Source of the DNA: Schistocephalus solidus
Lineage: Eukaryota > Platyhelminthes > Cestoda > Diphyllobothriidea > Diphyllobothriidae
DNA: 64,000 nucleotides
Assembly: GCA_017591395.1 (NCBI GenBank)
Contig: WEDG01000432.1
Coordinates: forward strand, 52,687-116,686
Direction of reading: 5' to 3'
In this document: positions 61,701-64,000 of the stretch, one piece after another
Layout of the letters: each line of letters opens with the position of its first letter
Numbering within the stretch: position 1 is the stretch's first letter
Translations under genes and position numbers: made by a program
Notes under the pieces: generated by a model
What the model was told of the DNA's origin: nothing
Database searches by the model: none
The model's input: only the letters and a program-made list of their open reading frames with translations

Positions 61701-63536
61701 ACCACGCGACAGATATTTTTAACTGCAGATATCCTCCATAATCTCCCTTGTCTTTGCCATTAATATTAATCTCTCTATTGTAATACCAGCCGCTGTGCGT
61801 CTACTGGCGGAGGTTGAAGGTGAGCCTCAAGGCAGGAAGGAACGATTGAGTTCTGTTAGCGATGAGTGAGCGTTCATTAACCAATGCAGGTACTCTCTTT
61901 GATTCTAAATGCAGGTTTGTGTATCATGGATTAAATTTATATCATAACTGACAGCACAGGTATTATGCGGTACAAAATACATTAAAGCCACCAGGATTCC
62001 TCAAAGTCAGCCTCAATCTGTTTTTCTTCTCCTATGAAACAATCTACTGTTTATCTCTGTCAGCCGGGGGATTCTGATATGGCATGCAATAGCTAGCAAA
62101 ATGTGGGGCTTATATTAATGCATGCGACAACACCTCCATGCACAACAGTGGTTAAGAGATAGGTGGATTCTCTATTACCCGACTTATTCGTGCCGTGAAT
62201 CAACGAGGCCGATGTTATGGTCCAGTACTCTAAAAGCGCAATCCGTTTCGTGACCAAAATAACAATTCGAGACTAGCATAGCAATTCTGATTTGCGCATT
62301 CCTTAAGAAATGTTTTGAACTCATACATAATGCAAGAGTTTTAATGAATTAAAGTAAGGCACACTTTGGCTCAGTTTTGGCTGTTGGTGGGCAGTAGCAT
62401 ACACCTTCCTTTTGTCTCATTTTGTCGTCGGTCAGTTAACTTTATTTATTTGAAGAGTGCTTTTAGTATTAGTTCTGAAAATATGCTCGTTCTGTAACTA
62501 ATGTTGTTGGCTTTGAGTATTAAAAAGCTTTTTATTTCTCAGATTTCATTTTGGTTCGTGATACCATTTTTATCCGCTGGCGTCTCTTGTTCAACTTTTC
62601 CACAAGCACAAAAGCCCATTCATTGTAAATCTGTGCACTGTCTCGCAGTATCTTATTTGGATAAGATACCTATGCTAATACTAACCAGAAAATTTCATCC
62701 ATAGATTTTGGAATCCTCAAAAATATCTAGGCTATCTTTAATTCCAAATGGCAACGCCTGAAACTATTTTAATCTTGACACTTGTTAAAGAATGAGAATA
62801 AATTTTTTACCTCCGCACTGAAAGCATTAACTCCGTATGTACAACGATAGCTCATTGTGTGTCAATAATACAAAACCTTACGTAGTGTGTTCCAATCTCA
62901 TGGTCCATCAAACAAAGCACCCCTCTTTCTCGTAGATACGTGTTTTCCGCGTTGGTCTTCAAAAGCATTGTATATTTCCTTGTAACCAGGGCGTTTGGCG
63001 TTTCATCTACCTTGGTGCTGCACATTAATGCACTAAAAGATATAAAATTCAAAATTTGGAAACCTTGATAGCAGATCATCACACCAAATGATCTCCAATG
63101 GCGTTGGAAGTGTCTCTTCGTTAATATATTTAATGATTTTCTCTGTAGCATCTTCCATAGAAATACGAGGGCCAAAGCTTTCTTCGATGTAATTGTCTAA
63201 AGTTTGAAAGTTTTTAATCACCATGTCGAGAATTCTCTTGGCTTGCGCAAAAAAGTGGAATTTAATTTTTCCTGTCTAAAAGTGAGTAGCTTCTAATAAT
63301 TTTACCTCAGATAATAATGCGTTCTCTAGTTCAACTGCCGAAAGGGCGAGTCTAAACTCTGGCGTTATTTTTCGTCTCAAAAAGCGTTCTTTCATCTCGG
63401 ATACATTAAAAGGTTTGACACCACTAACATATTGCGGCGGAGCATTTTGCTCATAACGCACCTTTAGTCTGCAACCCGTAGACGAGGCCTGTGAGCTAGC
63501 CCGCTCCCTTTCTACGTTTTCTTTCTCTTCTTCCAT
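43400..63536 (-). CDS. MATCAP: Microtubule-associated tyrosine carboxypeptidase (MATCAP / KIAA0895 / DUF1704), complete
   Basis: Six exons in perfect phase give 416 residues: 63536-63306, 63275-63064, 63032-62882, 52065-51897, 46405-46238 and 43719-43400. The family removes the C-terminal tyrosine of alpha-tubulin at microtubules. Visible hallmarks are the HExxxH zinc site HEIGTH (about residue 193), a downstream TIEEGF whose Glu is the expected third metal ligand, QPW, LLYY, the FKELFEHLSRYLKD segment, YGKDQRYFEG and the C-terminal NNIDF....GKLSLTDLE block. Vertebrate homologues share these blocks in the same order. The start is the first ATG of an open exon; an extra upstream exon is possible. 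The C-terminus runs about 40 Ser/Pro/Lys-rich residues beyond the conserved end. The first two introns are only 30 and 31 nt; the next three are about 10.8, 5.5 and 2.5 kb. All catalytic residues are present, so activity is expected. Confidence 0.93.
44830..44950 (-). repeat. Telomere-like repeat family, copy 4
   Basis: The plus strand shows GGGTTAAGGTTAGGGTTCAG, and on the minus strand the flank reads CCTGGAATTTATC then CATGTACTACGGGG. A less clear GGTTAGG-like patch also occurs at 42950-43005. Confidence 0.55.
45601..45656 (+). repeat. Perfect hairpin next to a short tandem repeat
   Basis: CTGATAGGTT and AACCTATCAG form a 10 bp perfect inverted repeat with a 2 nt loop (45601-45622). Just after it, AGTGGTAGCTAAG-like units of 13-14 bp repeat about three times. 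Confidence 0.8.
46238..46405 (-). CDS. MATCAP: MATCAP exon 5
   Basis: TTTTCAG acceptor, GAAG/GTGAGT donor. Encodes ACMAEYLPFKELFEHLSRYL, then EEQCWKHCMRIKRCLRN and YGKDQRYFE, corresponding to the family block SF.ELF.DL..FVKD...RW..C.R.KRG with the KDQ.YLDG end. It is Cys-richer than I recall for vertebrate forms (about five cysteines in 56 residues). Confidence 0.92.
47577..47870 (+). pseudogene. GIY-YIG endonuclease fragment of a second PLE subfamily
   Basis: The frame reads SSAFVTHLVDIGHLVDINQA, then PKFLHQRILAKAEAVVIR, stop, NPTVCSQKAFVVALRLL. The pattern of AHLVD.GH.VDVNQAF followed by RLL..AEA.AIR...P.LC.QK.FV resembles the C-terminal endonuclease of a PLE subfamily distinct from the one at 31 kb. 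The assignment rests on recalled similarity only. Confidence 0.45.
48598..48775 (-). mobile_element. SINE copy, minus strand, head deleted
   Basis: Tail and hammerhead region with GAAA (48745-48748); the core has decayed to ATGATGA. It faces the plus-strand copy at 48800-48895, and the two tRNA heads between them are largely gone. Confidence 0.7.
48800..48895 (+). mobile_element. SINE fragment, plus strand
   Basis: A degraded B-box area, then an intact core CTGATGA (48834-48840), stem II GGCT-TATA-AGCC and GAAA (48855-48858). The 5' stem I strand has drifted. The tail is cut shortly after. Confidence 0.7.
51897..52065 (-). CDS. MATCAP: MATCAP exon 4
   Basis: Encodes NRSYNEGLQPWYRKRSEYGL, then MTTIEEGFACI and VPALLYY, separated from exon 3 by about 10.8 kb. 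The spacing between HEIGTHY and QPW equals that of vertebrate homologues, as I recall them. The Glu pair in TIEEGF supplies the third zinc ligand. It has a TTGTAG acceptor and a T/GTAAGC donor, and was found by homology because it is too short to stand out as an ORF. Confidence 0.88.
56080..56240 (+). repeat. Interspersed repeat shared with 15.0 kb
   Basis: Same order of segments as at 15010-15185 (GGGACGGTGACC, CACTGCATCTAGCTCACT, CCGGTGTCAAGACAGA, GAAGATGGG), about 70-75 percent alike by eye. It lies in the long MATCAP intron. Confidence 0.65.
58450..58745 (+). repeat. Telomere-like repeat family, copy 5
   Basis: Two blocks of CTAACCC/CCTAATC words (58455-58560 and 58625-58740) surround a flank-like segment with CACGTATTACGGAGATTCC. 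It abuts the SINE copy at 58.77 kb. Confidence 0.6.
58765..59035 (-). mobile_element. SINE copy, minus strand
   Basis: Tail (GATCGCTAACGGACCTCACT), hammerhead region with GAAATGGCCA intact but the CTGATGA core lost, and the tRNA head with a degraded B box. It lies next to the telomere-like repeat block at 58.4-58.7 kb. Confidence 0.7.
61738..61890 (+). mobile_element. SINE tail fragment
   Basis: Starts at the segment just after the hammerhead (TCTCCCTTGTCTTTGCCAT) and runs through the tail to GAGTGAGCGTTCATTAACCA. The 5' boundary lies close to the predicted ribozyme cleavage site. Confidence 0.6.
62882..63032 (-). CDS. MATCAP: MATCAP exon 3 with HEIGTH zinc motif
   Basis: A 31 nt intron (63033-63063) precedes it. 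The exon encodes ALMCSTKVDETPNALVTR through LMDHEIGTHY. The two zinc-binding histidines and the catalytic glutamate of HExxxH lie at about 62885-62902. The exon stops right after HEIGTHY at a TAC/GTAAGG donor; the unspliced continuation VRFCIIDTQ leads to a stop. Confidence 0.93.
63064..63275 (-). CDS. MATCAP: MATCAP exon 2
   Basis: A 30 nt intron (63276-63305, GTAAAA...TTTTAG) precedes this exon. It encodes TGKIKFHFFAQAKRILDMV and the helical segment up to IIWCDDLLS. It ends two bases into a codon at an AAG/GTTTCC donor. Confidence 0.88.
63306..63536 (-). CDS. MATCAP: MATCAP exon 1
   Basis: Encodes 77 residues from ATG 63534-63536: an acidic lead (MEEEKENVERERASSQ), then CRLKVRYEQ and ITPEFRLALSAVELENALLSE. 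It ends exactly on a codon at a GAG/GTAAAA donor. The reading frame stays open upstream of the ATG but contains no other ATG, so this is the most economical start. Confidence 0.85.
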
Positions 63537-64000
63537 TAATACGCATACACATGTCCGCGTAGAAACATGCCTATCCCAGTTCAAAAATAGGCGCAATTTG
63601 TTCCCGTGCCAATTAAATTTAACAAATTTCACAAAGGTTAGGTCAAAGAGTGGGACATCAAAAATTATCGAATATATTTAATGTCTCCTTCACTAAACCT
63701 TCCTGAGCAGAATTACTGGCGTAAGTGCTTTAGAACCGAACGAAATTATATATTTGTCTAATATTATGGAAGTAAGCCTTAATAAATAGTTCAAATAGAT
63801 ATATAACGGGATCAAGGATTTTAAGACTCTATTTCCTCAATATTACAACATATTTCTATTGTCCTGTGTAAGGATTGGGAGCTCAAGTAATGCAAAGGTG
63901 CCCACAACCTAGAGGCAGACCTTCTTTAGGTACTTTACTTGTTTAAGTAATATCGATAATGAAGGATAGCAAACTCGATTCGGAACTTTAAGTCACTTTA
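63537..64000 (-). other. Upstream of the MATCAP start, probable 5' UTR and promoter
   Basis: AT-rich, with no recognised promoter element. An upstream coding exon or trans-splice acceptor cannot be excluded. Confidence 0.4.

Larger units (their letters stand above)
52066..62881 (-). other. MATCAP intron, about 10.8 kb
   Basis: Contains the 56.1 kb interspersed repeat, the telomere-like block at 58.4-58.7 kb, and SINE copies at 58.8 and 61.7 kb. Open frames inside show no domain and are taken as chance. Confidence 0.8.

Noticed and set aside
1..64000. CRISPR arrays, operons, bacterial promoters or rRNA genes
   Set aside because: None seen; spliced genes and eukaryotic retroelements show this is not prokaryotic DNA.

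Overview
This window is eukaryotic nuclear DNA with few genes, long repeat-filled introns and many decayed transposons. It most likely comes from a parasitic flatworm. The pointers are two 30-31 nt micro-introns at the 5' end of a gene whose later introns are kilobases long, many Penelope-like element (PLE) remnants, and a tRNA-derived SINE carrying a hammerhead-ribozyme-like motif, the arrangement known from schistosome Sm-alpha elements. Style and repeat content make me favour a large-genome diphyllobothriidean tapeworm, but the sequence does not prove this.

Two protein-coding genes can be read with confidence, and they converge. On the + strand, four exons (13588-23488) encode the C2A domain and most of the C2B domain of a synaptotagmin-like (Slp/bitesize type) protein. 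Its N-terminal exons and last exon(s) were not identified. On the - strand, six exons in perfect phase (63536 down to 43400) encode a complete 416-residue MATCAP/KIAA0895-type (DUF1704) tubulin tyrosine carboxypeptidase with the HEIGTH zinc motif. One is a membrane-docking exocytosis factor and the other a microtubule-modifying enzyme; I see no functional link beyond proximity.

The rest is repeats and remnants: a mariner transposase C-terminus (about 7.9-8.3 kb), PLE pieces of at least two subfamilies (about 5.0, 24.4, 31-32 and 47.6 kb), a LINE ORF2 tail (35.6-36.0 kb), a telomere-like CTAACC-rich interspersed repeat (five or more places), microsatellites, and at least a dozen copies or fragments of a roughly 300 bp SINE.

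The most interesting system is that SINE. Each fuller unit has pol III A and B boxes followed by a compact type I hammerhead-like fold. Two loci carry tandem units 301-303 bp apart and other loci carry head-to-head inverted pairs, as expected if ribozyme-processed RNA or circles seeded the copies. PLE-type hammerhead motifs also occur independently at about 5.03 kb and 21.33 kb.
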